Assembly (NCBI GenBank): GCA_007125955.1
Contig: SLCF01000087.1
Coordinates: 1 to 64,000, forward strand
From: Bacteroidales bacterium
GTDB lineage: Bacteria; Bacteroidota; Bacteroidia; Bacteroidales; PUMT01
Direction: 5' to 3'
DNA: 64,000 nt
This document shows, piece after piece, positions 20,154 through 28,841 of the stretch. A program made the position numbers and the translations under genes. The notes under the pieces are model-generated. The model was not told the origin of the DNA. It ran no database searches and was given only the letters and a program-made list of their open reading frames with translations. Each line of letters opens with the position of its first letter. Position 1 is the first letter of the stretch.

Positions 20154-22310
20154 ATGAAGACATATCAGACAGATCAGTTAAGGAATATCGTTATTGCAGG
20201 AAACACCAAGTCAGGCAAGACCACGCTGGGGGAAGCGATGCTTTTTGAAGGCGGAGTTATTGAAAGGAGGGGGTCTGTGGACAGCAAAAACACGGTATCC
20301 GATTTCAATGAGATTGAACATGAAAACGAAAACTCGGTTTTTGCTGCTGTTTTGCATACCGAGTTTGATGACAAAAAGATTAATATGATTGATGCTCCGG
20401 GTCTTGATGATTTCGTTGGCGGACTTATATCTGCATTGCGCCCGGTTGATTGTTCTCTTATGGTGATAAACGGTCAAAACGGTTTTGAGATTGGCACCGA
20501 GATTCAGGGACGTTATCTTGAATCTCACAAAAAACCAATGATGCTGGCAGTTAACCAGCTTGATCACGAAAAGATCAATTTTGAGAAAACAGTCGAATCT
20601 TTAAAGCAAAGCTATGGCAATAAAGCTGTGCTGATTCAGTATCCTCTTAACCCGGGTCCTGGCTTCAACGCCGTGATAGATGTATTGAAAATGTCAATGT
20701 ACAAATACCCGGCTGATGGAGGAAAATCGGAGGTGCTTCCTCTGCCTGACGATCAGAAGGATCATGCTGAAGAGCTCAGAAACATACTTATAGAGGCTGC
20801 TGCAGAAAATGACGAATCGCTCATGGAGGTATTTTTTGATAAAGGTACACTGAGCGAGGAAGAAATGGTGAAAGGATTGAAGATGGGGCTTAAAACGAGA
20901 AACATGTTTCCCGTTCTGTGTGTTTCGGCCATGAAAAACATGGGAATCGACAGACTGATGGAGTTTATTTGCGAACTCGGACCAAATCCAATGGATATAG
21001 ATCTCGCTGAAACAACCGATGGTGAGGAAATAAAATGTGACTCATCAGCTTCTCCTTCAATTTTCATCTTCAAGTCATCTTTCGAACAGCACATTGGGGA
21101 AATCAACTACTTCAAGGTAATGTCAGGTGAAATTACCGAAGGTATGGACTTAGTGAACACAAAAACAAGCTCAAAGGAGAGGCTTTCACAATTGCTTGCA
21201 GTTGCAGGGAAAACACGAAGAAAAGTGCCTAAAATGGTGGCGGGTGACATTGGTGCAACAGTAAAGCTTAAGAGCACCAAAACAAACCATACACTTTGTG
21301 AAGGAAGTAAAAAGATCAGTTTTCCCGAAATCAGTTTTCCCGAACCCCGTTTCCGTACGGCAATCAAGGCAAAATCTGAATCGGACGAGGAAAAACTGGG
21401 AGAAGCCCTTTCCAGAATGCACGAAGAGGACCCCACAATATTAATTGAATACTCAAAAGAGCTCAAACAGATAATCGTATCAGGGCAGGGTGAATACCAT
21501 CTGAACATACTCAAGTGGCACCTGGACAATATATTCAAGATAGAAACAGAATTCGTTTCACCCAAAATACCTTACCGTGAAACCATAACCAAAGTGGCCC
21601 AGGCATCATACAGGCACAAGAAGCAATCGGGTGGTGCCGGACAGTTTGGTGAAGTTCACATGGTAATAGAACCCTATACCGGTGACCAGCCCGAACCTGC
21701 AAAATACAAGGTCAACGGCAGGGAATTAAACGTGTCTGTCAGAGGCAAAGAAGAGCACGAACTTCCCTGGGGGGGTAAACTTGTGTTTTACAACTGCATA
21801 GTGGGCGGTTCTATAGACACCCGTTTTATGCCGGCCATTCTTAAAGGTATTATGGAAAAAATGGAAGAAGGGCCCCTCACCGGATCATATGCCCGTGATA
21901 TCAGGGTTGCGGTATATGACGGAAAGATGCACCCGGTTGATTCAAATGAAGTTTCATTCAAGCTGGCCGGAAGAAATGCGTTTAAAGATGCATTTAAAAA
22001 TGCCGGTCCAAAAATCCTTGAGCCTATCTACGATGTTGAAGTGATAGTGCCATCCGAAAGAATGGGTGATGTAATGAGCGACCTGCAAGGAAGACGGGCA
22101 ATGATTGAGGGTATGTCAAGCGAAAAGGGGTTTGAAAAAATCAAGGCAAAAGTGCCGCTGGCAGAGATGGGGAAGTATTCAACATCTTTGAGTTCACTTA
22201 CCAATGGCCGCGCCACTTTCACAATGAAGCTTGCCAAATATGAAGCAGTGCCCGGTGAATTACAGGATAAGCTGCTGAAAGCATACGAAGAGGAGCAGGA
22301 AGAAGAATGA
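20154..22310 (+). CDS. EF-G paralog (EF-G2 type) with degenerate GTPase motifs
   Basis: Second elongation factor G, 718 residues from ATG 20154; a longer frame opens at 20067, but its first 29 codons do not resemble EF-G and the G domain begins right after Met 20154. Domain order G, II, III, IV, V is complete (KKQSGGAGQFGEVHM in domain IV, VIVPSERMGDVMSDLQGRR in domain V). The G domain has a P-loop GNTKSGKT (16-23), but the switch I ERGITI box reads ENENSV, DTPGH reads DAPGL (Leu84 where EF-G1 has His87), and NKMD reads NQLD (134-137). Residues about 512-541 are an insertion in domain IV absent from EF-G1. Bacteroides thetaiotaomicron EF-G2 is reported to translocate without GTP hydrolysis, through an extra region of similar size, during carbon starvation; assignment to that group is inference from these features. 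Confidence 0.9.
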   Translation: MKTYQTDQLRNIVIAGNTKSGKTTLGEAMLFEGGVIERRGSVDSKNTVSDFNEIEHENENSVFAAVLHTEFDDKKINMIDAPGLDDFVGGLISALRPVDCSLMVINGQNGFEIGTEIQGRYLESHKKPMMLAVNQLDHEKINFEKTVESLKQSYGNKAVLIQYPLNPGPGFNAVIDVLKMSMYKYPADGGKSEVLPLPDDQKDHAEELRNILIEAAAENDESLMEVFFDKGTLSEEEMVKGLKMGLKTRNMFPVLCVSAMKNMGIDRLMEFICELGPNPMDIDLAETTDGEEIKCDSSASPSIFIFKSSFEQHIGEINYFKVMSGEITEGMDLVNTKTSSKERLSQLLAVAGKTRRKVPKMVAGDIGATVKLKSTKTNHTLCEGSKKISFPEISFPEPRFRTAIKAKSESDEEKLGEALSRMHEEDPTILIEYSKELKQIIVSGQGEYHLNILKWHLDNIFKIETEFVSPKIPYRETITKVAQASYRHKKQSGGAGQFGEVHMVIEPYTGDQPEPAKYKVNGRELNVSVRGKEEHELPWGGKLVFYNCIVGGSIDTRFMPAILKGIMEKMEEGPLTGSYARDIRVAVYDGKMHPVDSNEVSFKLAGRNAFKDAFKNAGPKILEPIYDVEVIVPSERMGDVMSDLQGRRAMIEGMSSEKGFEKIKAKVPLAEMGKYSTSLSSLTNGRATFTMKLAKYEAVPGELQDKLLKAYEEEQEEE

Positions 22311-22335
22311 AAGTAAAGTATTCAATCCGTTTACT

Positions 22336-22367
22336 CAGGGCTGGCATGTTGCCAGCCCTGTATTTTT
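22336..22367 (+). terminator. intrinsic terminator after the EF-G paralog
   Basis: Perfect 10-bp stem CAGGGCTGGC / GCCAGCCCTG with a 5-base loop (ATGTT), followed by TATTTTTG, 25 bases after the stop of the EF-G paralog and just before the end of the convergent gene. Confidence 0.92.
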
Positions 22368-22389
22368 GTTCCATATATTTAAGTAACTG

Positions 22390-23646
22390 TCACCTCCCCC
22401 TGTATAGATGCAGTGCTCCGGTATATTCATATTCCATGCCGTCCCAGCCCCTGCCTTTTATTATATAATAGTAAACTCCGGGCGGGACTTCCCTTCCCCT
22501 CCCTGTTGTCCCGTCCCAACCCTCATCAGGATCAGTCCACTCAAAGAGTTTTTGCCCGTTACGGTTGTAGATCACCCCCCTGAATTCCCTCAAAGAACGG
22601 CTTTTTACCATGAAAACATCATTTATCCCGTCACCATCCGGAGTAAATACGTTAGGTACCTGCAGTATAGAATAATGTACATAAACGGGATCAGGATATG
22701 TGAACTCATCTTCACACCCTGCTTCGCTGTAAGCTTTTAATCTGACAAAATACTCACGTGGTATGGTAAAAACATGAACGGGTTCGAATGAATGGTCGTC
22801 GGGCACACCCTGGAAGCCTTCAGGTTCACCGAAAAACCAGTCGAAACTGGCACCGTTTATACTGTTATTTGTAAATTTCACCTCAAGTGGGGCAGGTCCT
22901 TCAAGGGGTTCCGGTATAAAATCTGCTTTAACCTCAATGCTCTCATAAAAAACAGAATCAGTTACCGTACATCCGAAATTATCAGTTACAGTAAGATAAA
23001 ACCATGTATCCTCGTAAGGAGGGGAATAGGTAACAGGACTCAGGTTCTCGGCAGGATAAGGCACAGGAGATGAAGGAAATGAAGTCCATTCAAAAACCAT
23101 ATCGTTATTAAGCTCGAATTGCTCGTGTGTCTGGGGATGATAATGAATTAAGCCCAAAGCTTCAGCACTTCCCTCAAGCGCAAGTTCGCCACATTCAAAA
23201 TAATTGATTGACGCATTTACCTCAACGCTCTTTTCAAAAACCCACACTACGAAAGTTGTGTCAATCTCAGCACCATCAGAAATTCCAACACGGTAGCCGC
23301 CCGCTTCTATCCCCGTTATGGTAGAAGAAGTACCCGAATCGGTGTGGAAAGGCTCAAATGCCAAAGCATCCCGGTTATAGCGAGACCATTCAAAGTTAAA
23401 AACCCCGTTATCAACGTTTATAGAAGCATTTAACCCGACGGGCCATTCGCAAAAAACCATGATAGTATCGGGATACTGGACTGAGGAGTATGCCGCCGGA
23501 ATCTTATAGGCAGGGTATGAAGCGGCGATCTGTCCGTTGAGATCAAAAGCATAAGCTGTTAACAAAGATGCAATCAGGATAATTCTAACGTAAAGGAAAA
23601 CAGAACTGCGATGCATATCAATCGAATTATGTGAAGTATTCTTCAA
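22390..23646 (-). CDS. secreted PKD-domain protein with type IX secretion (type B) sorting domain
   Basis: 418-residue exported protein of unknown binding function. A signal peptide is present: a hydrophobic stretch VRIILIASLLTAYAFDL follows a charged N-terminus; Met11 is an alternative start. The middle holds Ig/PKD-like beta domains (GASFDWFFGEPEGF and AEAGCEDEFTYPDPVYVHY are PKD-like). The last ~90 residues are a gliding-motility/T9SS type B C-terminal domain: VPNVFTPDGDGINDVFMVKS, then VIYNRNGQKLFEW, GWDGTTGRG, PPGVYYYIIKG. This predicts transport through the T9SS pore to the cell surface or medium. It is monocistronic between convergent and divergent neighbours. Confidence 0.88.
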   Translation of the reverse strand: MKNTSHNSIDMHRSSVFLYVRIILIASLLTAYAFDLNGQIAASYPAYKIPAAYSSVQYPDTIMVFCEWPVGLNASINVDNGVFNFEWSRYNRDALAFEPFHTDSGTSSTITGIEAGGYRVGISDGAEIDTTFVVWVFEKSVEVNASINYFECGELALEGSAEALGLIHYHPQTHEQFELNNDMVFEWTSFPSSPVPYPAENLSPVTYSPPYEDTWFYLTVTDNFGCTVTDSVFYESIEVKADFIPEPLEGPAPLEVKFTNNSINGASFDWFFGEPEGFQGVPDDHSFEPVHVFTIPREYFVRLKAYSEAGCEDEFTYPDPVYVHYSILQVPNVFTPDGDGINDVFMVKSRSLREFRGVIYNRNGQKLFEWTDPDEGWDGTTGRGREVPPGVYYYIIKGRGWDGMEYEYTGALHLYRGR

Positions 23647-23789
23647 TAACGAAAATAAGAAAAAAAATCAGGTGTTATACAGTTGGAATTGTTCATAAAA
23701 TATTGAAATATGAGTTGGCAGGCAATTAATATGGATCTATTTTTACATTCAGTTAACATTTTTGAAAATCAGAAAAAATTTTTTGGAAG

Positions 23790-26096
23790 GTGGAATTTCT
23801 CAAGGATTTGAACAGTGTGCAAAAGGAGGCGGTAACAGATTACAGCGGGCCTCACCTTGTAATTGCGGGAGCCGGTTCGGGCAAGACCAGGGTACTTACC
23901 TACAGGATAGCTTATTTGCTGCATACGGGTATACCGGCAGGGTCGGTTATGGCTTTGACATTTACCAACAAAGCAGCAGGGGAGATGAAGGAGCGGATAA
24001 ACAGGCTTATTGGTCAGGATATTGCACGTTATCTCTGGATAGGAACTTTCCATTCCATATTTTCCAGGATATTAAGGGCTGAAGCACCTCTACTGGGGCA
24101 CACATCAGCTTTCACCATATATGACAATGTGGATTCCAAAAGAGCTTTAAAAAAAATAATCGGAGAGCTTTCACTGGACGACCGGATATATAAACCGGGT
24201 GAAATACTCGGGGCAATTTCAAGGGCCAAGAATAATCTCATAACTGCAGGTTCATACGGTTCAAATACACAACTGATCGAAAAAGACAAAAAATCGGGTA
24301 AAAAGCATATTGCGGATATCTACCGTATCTACGCAGAGCGCTGTTTCAGGTCGGATGCAATGGATTTCGACGATCTTCTTTTAAAAACCAATATACTGCT
24401 TCGGGATCATCCTGAAGTTTTAAAAAAATACCAGGAGAGATTCCGCTACATTCTGGTGGACGAATTCCAGGACACCAATTTTGCTCAGTATCTTATAATT
24501 TCCCGGCTTGCCAGTCCTCACCGTAACATATGCGTTGTAGGAGACGATGCTCAAAGTATTTATGCTTTCCGGGGAGCCAGAATAGAGAATATTCTCAATT
24601 TTAAAAAGGAGTATCCCGGTTATAAGATCTTCAAACTGGAACAAAACTACCGTTCAACAAAGACTATAGTAAAGGCTGCCAACAGCCTTATAGAAAAGAA
24701 CCGCAACCAGCTGTCAAAAAGAGTATGGTCAGACAACGAGCCCGGAGGGAAGATAAAGGTTTTGAAAGCATCAACAGATACGGAAGAGGGGATAATTGTT
24801 GCACGTGAGATAACCGGGATGGTTTCCGAAAAGGGTGCGCGATACAGGGACTTTGCGGTCTTGTACAGGACAAACGCCCAGTCAAGAATCTTTGAGGAAA
24901 CTCTTCGCAGGAACAATATTCCCTATAAAGTATTCGGCAGTCTCTCTTTTTACCAGAGAAAAGAGATAAAAGACCTGCTTGCCTATTTCAGGCTTTCAGT
25001 TAATCAGAAGGATTCAGAAGCTCTTCTGAGAATCATTAACTCTCCGGCCAGGGGAATAGGAAAAACAACCCTGGAAAAACTCAGCAATTATGCAAGTAAA
25101 TCGGGACTAAGCCTTTGGGAGACAGTAAGCCAGACAGGGAAATTTCCTGAAGAAGCGGGCTTGAACAGGGGAATGCGGAAAAAGCTCTCTGATTTTGCCG
25201 AAATGATAAAGAGCTTTTCGTCAGACATACAAACAGAAGATGCCCATGAAAAGGCAATGAAAATTGCATCCTCCTCCGGCATGCTCAAGGATCTGTTCAA
25301 TCCCGGGTCTCCGGAAAATATTTCCAAATACGAAAACATACAGGAACTACTTAACGGAATAAAGGAGTTTTCCGAAAGCCAGGCTGAACTGAATGAAAGC
25401 ACCACCCTTCCGGCTTTCCTTGAAAATGTCGCACTGCTAACCGATACTGACAGGGAGAAACCGGAGGACGGGGACAAGGTAAGTCTCATGACCGTCCATT
25501 CTGCAAAAGGACTTGAGTTCAAACATGTATTTGTATCGGGAATGGAAGAAGAGCTTTTCCCCGGCCGTTTTTCCAGTTCCACTCTACACGAACTGGAGGA
25601 AGAACGGCGTTTGTTTTACGTTGCGCTCACAAGGGCAGAAAAAAGTGTAACATTGTCTTTTTCTCAATCCAGATACAGGTGGGGTTCTCCCATAATGTGC
25701 TCTCCCAGCAGGTTTTTAAGTGAAATAGACGAGCAATACCTTGAATACCCGGATTCAGCGGACAGTTTTTCTTCAAACCGGGAAAGGGCGGTAAATACAA
25801 AAACTGAACCATTTGAAAAGATATTTAAAGGCAATCCCCGGGGGAACGGCAATACCTCCGATATTTTAACACGTAAAAAACTGGTTAAAATAACCGGCAA
25901 CACTGAAAGCAGGCACGGCAACCATAATAATATACTGTTGAAACCCGGAATGCTCGTCGAACACCGCCAGTTTGGCCCGGGCAAAGTATTACAGGTAACA
26001 GGATCTCCTCCTGACAGTAAGGCCATAGTCCACTTTCAGGCAGCGGGACAGAAACAGCTTCTTCTCAAGTTTGCAAGGCTGAAAATAATAGATTAA
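23790..26096 (+). CDS. UvrD/PcrA-type ATP-dependent DNA helicase
   Basis: Superfamily 1A 3'-5' helicase acting in repair and replication-fork maintenance. 768 residues from GTG 23790; an in-frame stop at 23763 leaves no ATG upstream. Motifs in order: Walker A AGAGSGKT (26-33), motif II VDEFQDTN, motif III GDDAQSIYAFRGA, motif IV NYRSTKTIVKAAN, motif V TVHSAKGLEF, motif VI EERRLFYVALTRAEK. The last ~50 residues (PGMLVEHRQFGPGKVLQV...) are the Tudor-like RNA-polymerase-interaction domain of PcrA/UvrD, which separates it from Rep. I favour PcrA/UvrD. Confidence 0.95.
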   Translation: MEFLKDLNSVQKEAVTDYSGPHLVIAGAGSGKTRVLTYRIAYLLHTGIPAGSVMALTFTNKAAGEMKERINRLIGQDIARYLWIGTFHSIFSRILRAEAPLLGHTSAFTIYDNVDSKRALKKIIGELSLDDRIYKPGEILGAISRAKNNLITAGSYGSNTQLIEKDKKSGKKHIADIYRIYAERCFRSDAMDFDDLLLKTNILLRDHPEVLKKYQERFRYILVDEFQDTNFAQYLIISRLASPHRNICVVGDDAQSIYAFRGARIENILNFKKEYPGYKIFKLEQNYRSTKTIVKAANSLIEKNRNQLSKRVWSDNEPGGKIKVLKASTDTEEGIIVAREITGMVSEKGARYRDFAVLYRTNAQSRIFEETLRRNNIPYKVFGSLSFYQRKEIKDLLAYFRLSVNQKDSEALLRIINSPARGIGKTTLEKLSNYASKSGLSLWETVSQTGKFPEEAGLNRGMRKKLSDFAEMIKSFSSDIQTEDAHEKAMKIASSSGMLKDLFNPGSPENISKYENIQELLNGIKEFSESQAELNESTTLPAFLENVALLTDTDREKPEDGDKVSLMTVHSAKGLEFKHVFVSGMEEELFPGRFSSSTLHELEEERRLFYVALTRAEKSVTLSFSQSRYRWGSPIMCSPSRFLSEIDEQYLEYPDSADSFSSNRERAVNTKTEPFEKIFKGNPRGNGNTSDILTRKKLVKITGNTESRHGNHNNILLKPGMLVEHRQFGPGKVLQVTGSPPDSKAIVHFQAAGQKQLLLKFARLKIID

Positions 26097-26140
26097 GGAG
26101 TTGCGTTCAGCAGCAAGAACCGGATATTCCCCCTGAACAA

Positions 26141-27283
26141 TTATGAGTTACGGCCTCCTTTGACTATTTTTCTGAAACTTCGCCTGTCGGTATCCCCTTC
26201 GGTATTGATCAGAAGAACTTTTAACCCTTTATCTATTCCCAGCTTTTTTTTAACAACCGAACCACCGGATTCGCGCATAAGCTTCATCAAGCCTCCCATT
26301 CCGGCGGCTCCTGATTCACCTGATATGACCCGCGGGTCATTCCCGGCGGGATAATATAAACTCCGCATGGCGAGTCTGGCATCATCATCGTCAATAACCA
26401 TAAAGCAATCGGCAAAATTTCTCAAAACCGGCCAGGATATGAGAGATGGTACACCGCAGTTCAATCCGGCCATGATAGTGTCGGACTGGCGGGACGGGGC
26501 AGTGGGTGTGCCGTTGAGAAGTGAGCTAAGTGCGCCATTTGACCCGGAAGGTTCAACAATAACGAACTTAGGCGACTTATCACCATATCTGTTCATGTAA
26601 TACCAGATAACACTGCTTGCCCAGCTTCCAACTCCGCACTGGAGAAATACTATATCATAATACGGCAGCTGTTGACCATCTGACAAAAAACTAACCTGTT
26701 CCTCAATTTCACTACAGAGGGTCTGATAACCCGCCACTACCCATGAAGGTATCCGGCAGTAATTTTCCCATGAGGTATCCTGCAGCAACACCCAGCCGTT
26801 TTTAATACTTTCATTCTTTGCAAAATCGACTGTGGTATCATACCCGCCATCTATCTTATAAACAACGGCACCTTCCTTTTTGATACTCTTTATTCTCCGG
26901 GAAGTTGTATAACCGGGCACGAATATCCTGGCCAGTTGCCCGAATTGCCGGCACGACCATGCAAGTGCCCTCCCGTGATTTCCGTCGGTAGCAGCACAAA
27001 ACACATATTCCCCGGGGTTCTCATGCAAATACCTGTAAACGGCATATGAAGCTCCGAGAGCTTTGAACGCATTTAACCCGAAACGCTCAGATTCATCCTT
27101 AACATGAAGTGAAGAGAGGTTTAACCTGCTCGCCATACCGGGCAAAGAGATGAGGGGAGTGGGTTTATAGCCGCTGATTGTCTTATGGTAACTGACGGGA
27201 TTTGAGTCTTTAAGTGTGTCAGTAATCTCCCTGCTGAGCTGCAGGGGATTATCCCTGTGAGGATTTATAACAAATTCGATCAT
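26141..27283 (-). CDS. diaminopropionate ammonia-lyase
   Basis: PLP-dependent fold type II enzyme that splits 2,3-diaminopropionate into pyruvate and ammonia. 380 residues (E. coli YgeX/DpaL about 398). PLP Lys74 lies in LNAFKALGASYAVYR; ATDGNHGRALAWSCRQ holds the Asp used for D-isomers and the Asn-His-Gly contact; GYDTTVDFA and DTSWENYCRIPSWV are DpaL-specific. The Gly-rich phosphate loop is QCGVGSWASS. It stands alone between the helicase and the YtxH cassette, without the hydantoinase or carbamoyltransferase neighbours seen in enterobacteria, so its source of substrate here is unknown. Confidence 0.9.
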   Translation of the reverse strand: MIEFVINPHRDNPLQLSREITDTLKDSNPVSYHKTISGYKPTPLISLPGMASRLNLSSLHVKDESERFGLNAFKALGASYAVYRYLHENPGEYVFCAATDGNHGRALAWSCRQFGQLARIFVPGYTTSRRIKSIKKEGAVVYKIDGGYDTTVDFAKNESIKNGWVLLQDTSWENYCRIPSWVVAGYQTLCSEIEEQVSFLSDGQQLPYYDIVFLQCGVGSWASSVIWYYMNRYGDKSPKFVIVEPSGSNGALSSLLNGTPTAPSRQSDTIMAGLNCGVPSLISWPVLRNFADCFMVIDDDDARLAMRSLYYPAGNDPRVISGESGAAGMGGLMKLMRESGGSVVKKKLGIDKGLKVLLINTEGDTDRRSFRKIVKGGRNS

Positions 27284-27319
27284 ATCATGATTTTCAGATC
27301 AAAAAATTTGACTCTTTTT

Positions 27320-27404
27320 TTCAGGATAAATATATATGACATTTTTTAAACTGCACACAGACGTATGAAAATTTCGGAAAGATAACTCTATAATTTATCC
27401 TGAA
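27320..27404. repeat. 12-bp inverted repeat between diverging genes
   Basis: TTCAGGATAAAT (27320-27331) and its exact reverse complement ATTTATCCTGAA (27393-27404), separated by 61 bases, in the 244-base region between the diaminopropionate ammonia-lyase and YtxH genes. Could be paired operator half-sites; function unknown. Confidence 0.7.
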
Positions 27405-27439
27405 TTCATTGTTTTTTAATAACCTTAAAGGAGTGTTCC

Positions 27440-27470
27440 TTGTTTTTCCGTTTAATTTTTCTTATATTTG
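27440..27470 (+). promoter_or_regulatory. promoter of the YtxH cassette
   Basis: TTG at 27440-27442, a 20-base spacer, then TATATTTG at 27463-27470, an exact Bacteroidota-type promoter. The predicted start is near 27475, about 50 bases before ATG 27528. Confidence 0.75.
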
Positions 27471-27527
27471 TTATAGAATAATAATCGTAGTTATATACTT
27501 AAAATTAAACTTAAAACCGATAACAAT

Positions 27528-27836
27528 ATGAGTAATTCATCAGGTAAAATTATAGCAGGTTTTTTACTGGGAGCAGCAGCCGGAGTAACGATTGGATTGC
27601 TTTATGCGCCGAAAAGCGGAGCAGAAACCCGTAAAGACATTGAAAAAAAGGCAAAAGATTATTCGGAAGATGCAATAATGAAAATACAGGACAAGATTGA
27701 CGACCTGAAGAAGCATCTGGGTGATTTTGCTGAAGAGGCAAAGGCTAAAGCTGAAGATACAAAAGCAAAAGTTAAAAGTGCAGCAGACGAAACCAAGTCT
27801 AAAGCCAAATCGGCTGCTGAAGCAGCCAGGAAGTAG
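27528..27836 (+). CDS. YtxH domain-containing envelope protein
   Basis: 102-residue small membrane-anchored protein. One N-terminal transmembrane segment (KIIAGFLLGAAAGVTIGLLY) is followed by the YtxH signature APKSGAETRKDI, then a long Lys/Glu/Ala-rich helical tail resembling LEA or apolipoprotein repeats (AKAKAEDTKAKVKSAADETK). Family members are stress-linked but of unknown molecular role. First gene of a three-gene unit, 30 bases before the holin-like gene. Confidence 0.88.
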   Translation: MSNSSGKIIAGFLLGAAAGVTIGLLYAPKSGAETRKDIEKKAKDYSEDAIMKIQDKIDDLKKHLGDFAEEAKAKAEDTKAKVKSAADETKSKAKSAAEAARK

Positions 27837-27866
27837 CCGGCAAATCAGGCATCAAACCTACTGTAA

Positions 27867-28238
27867 ATGGATTACAGGACACTAATCGATAGTTTTGAGG
27901 AGCTCAAGGAGAGTCTTCAGAAATATGTTGAAGCTAAGGTTTCCTACTTCAGCCTAACTGCATTTGAAAAGGTTGCAAAGGTTTTGACTCATGTATATTC
28001 ATCATGGATCATAATTGCTGTATTCACTGTTGCACTTACTTTGCTTTCCCTGGCTGGTGGTATATACCTGGGCAGGGTTATGGGAAGTATTGAACTTGGG
28101 ATTCTTATTATTGGCGGAGCTCTATTTCTGGCTGGAATAATACTGTTCCTGCTCAGGAGAAGTGTTTTCAGTCCGCTTGTTATCAGAGCCCTTTTGAAAA
28201 TATTCTTTGATGAGAAAGACGAAGAATTGAAAAAATAA
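27867..28238 (+). CDS. small two-TM membrane protein (phage holin superfamily-like)
   Basis: 123 residues. The N-terminal ~45 residues form an amphipathic helix (DSFEELKESLQKYVEAKVSY), then two hydrophobic segments (SSWIIIAVFTVALTLLSLAG and LGILIIGGALFLAGIILFLL) and a charged end (FFDEKDEELKK). The layout matches the Holin-X/putative holin-like family that often accompanies YtxH genes; nothing suggests a lytic role. It sits 30 bases after the YtxH gene and 12 before the next. Confidence 0.75.
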   Translation: MDYRTLIDSFEELKESLQKYVEAKVSYFSLTAFEKVAKVLTHVYSSWIIIAVFTVALTLLSLAGGIYLGRVMGSIELGILIIGGALFLAGIILFLLRRSVFSPLVIRALLKIFFDEKDEELKK

Positions 28239-28250
28239 GTTGAGAAATTT

Positions 28251-28514
28251 ATGATAGAAGCCGAAATATTCAAAAGAATCCGAACTTTTAAAGACATAGA
28301 GCTTGAAAAAGCCAGGCAGAGGTACAATATGCTTGTGGCTGAAAGAGACCTCATGGTTGCACTGAGAGCTGCGGGATTTGCTTTTTCTCTTTCAGCTGCT
28401 GTTGTCAGAATTGAACGCTTTACATCATCAGCAATTAGAAGTGCTGTCTATTTCACCGGCAATCTTTTCAAGAAAATATTTGGCCACAAACAAAACCGGT
28501 CATCCGTTTCATAA
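28251..28514 (+). CDS. small conserved hypothetical protein of the YtxH cassette
   Basis: 87 residues, not recognised as a named family. A charged N-terminal helix (EIFKRIRTFKDIELEKARQR) leads to one moderately hydrophobic stretch (LMVALRAAGFAFSLSAAVV) and a basic C-terminus (LFKKIFGHKQNRSSVS). Third gene of the unit, 12 bases after the holin-like gene; coupling and size argue that it is real and works with its neighbours at the membrane. Confidence 0.65.
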   Translation: MIEAEIFKRIRTFKDIELEKARQRYNMLVAERDLMVALRAAGFAFSLSAAVVRIERFTSSAIRSAVYFTGNLFKKIFGHKQNRSSVS

Positions 28515-28633
28515 CAGTTGCCTTCTAAGATCTTTTTCTGTCATTTCCACCCGTTTAGAATAACCGTATGGAATTTTTTGTATAATTTCAGACATGTAAT
28601 CTGTTTACATATCGCTTCGATGAATATTCCGGG

Positions 28634-28673
28634 TTTCAATCGCCTCTTTGTAGTATCAAAGAGACGATTGAAA
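28634..28673. repeat. strong 17-bp hairpin in intergenic space
   Basis: Arms 28634-28650 and 28657-28673 pair at 16 of 17 positions (the mismatch is C28643/A28664) around a 6-base loop TAGTAT. There is no T-tract after it on either strand, so it is not a classical terminator. It lies 120 bases after the YtxH cassette. It may be a transcript-stabilising structure or a small palindromic element. Confidence 0.75.
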
Positions 28674-28817
28674 ATATCCGGCTTCACCGTTCTCCATATT
28701 ATCCAATGTTCTTTTGATAATTTAATCATATAAAAAATTTATGTATATTCCTTTTAAAATCTAAATTTTGGAACTTTTTGATACAAAATTGAGGTTTTTT
28801 TACAGGAGAAAATATAG

Positions 28818-28825
28818 TAACTTTG
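28818..28825 (+). promoter_or_regulatory. -7 promoter element before the DUF4290 gene
   Basis: TAACTTTG, an exact TAnnTTTG match, ends 17 bases before ATG 28842. A T-rich stretch (28795-28801) lies at about -33 distance, but no exact TTG is correctly spaced. Confidence 0.55.
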
Positions 28826-28841
28826 CAAAAATTAAAAAGTT

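Larger units (their letters stand above)
28515..28841. other. 327-base non-coding stretch after the YtxH cassette
   Basis: AT-rich region with no credible gene. It contains the hairpin at 28634-28673 and, at its end, the -7 element for the DUF4290 gene. Nothing else was recognised. Confidence 0.6.
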
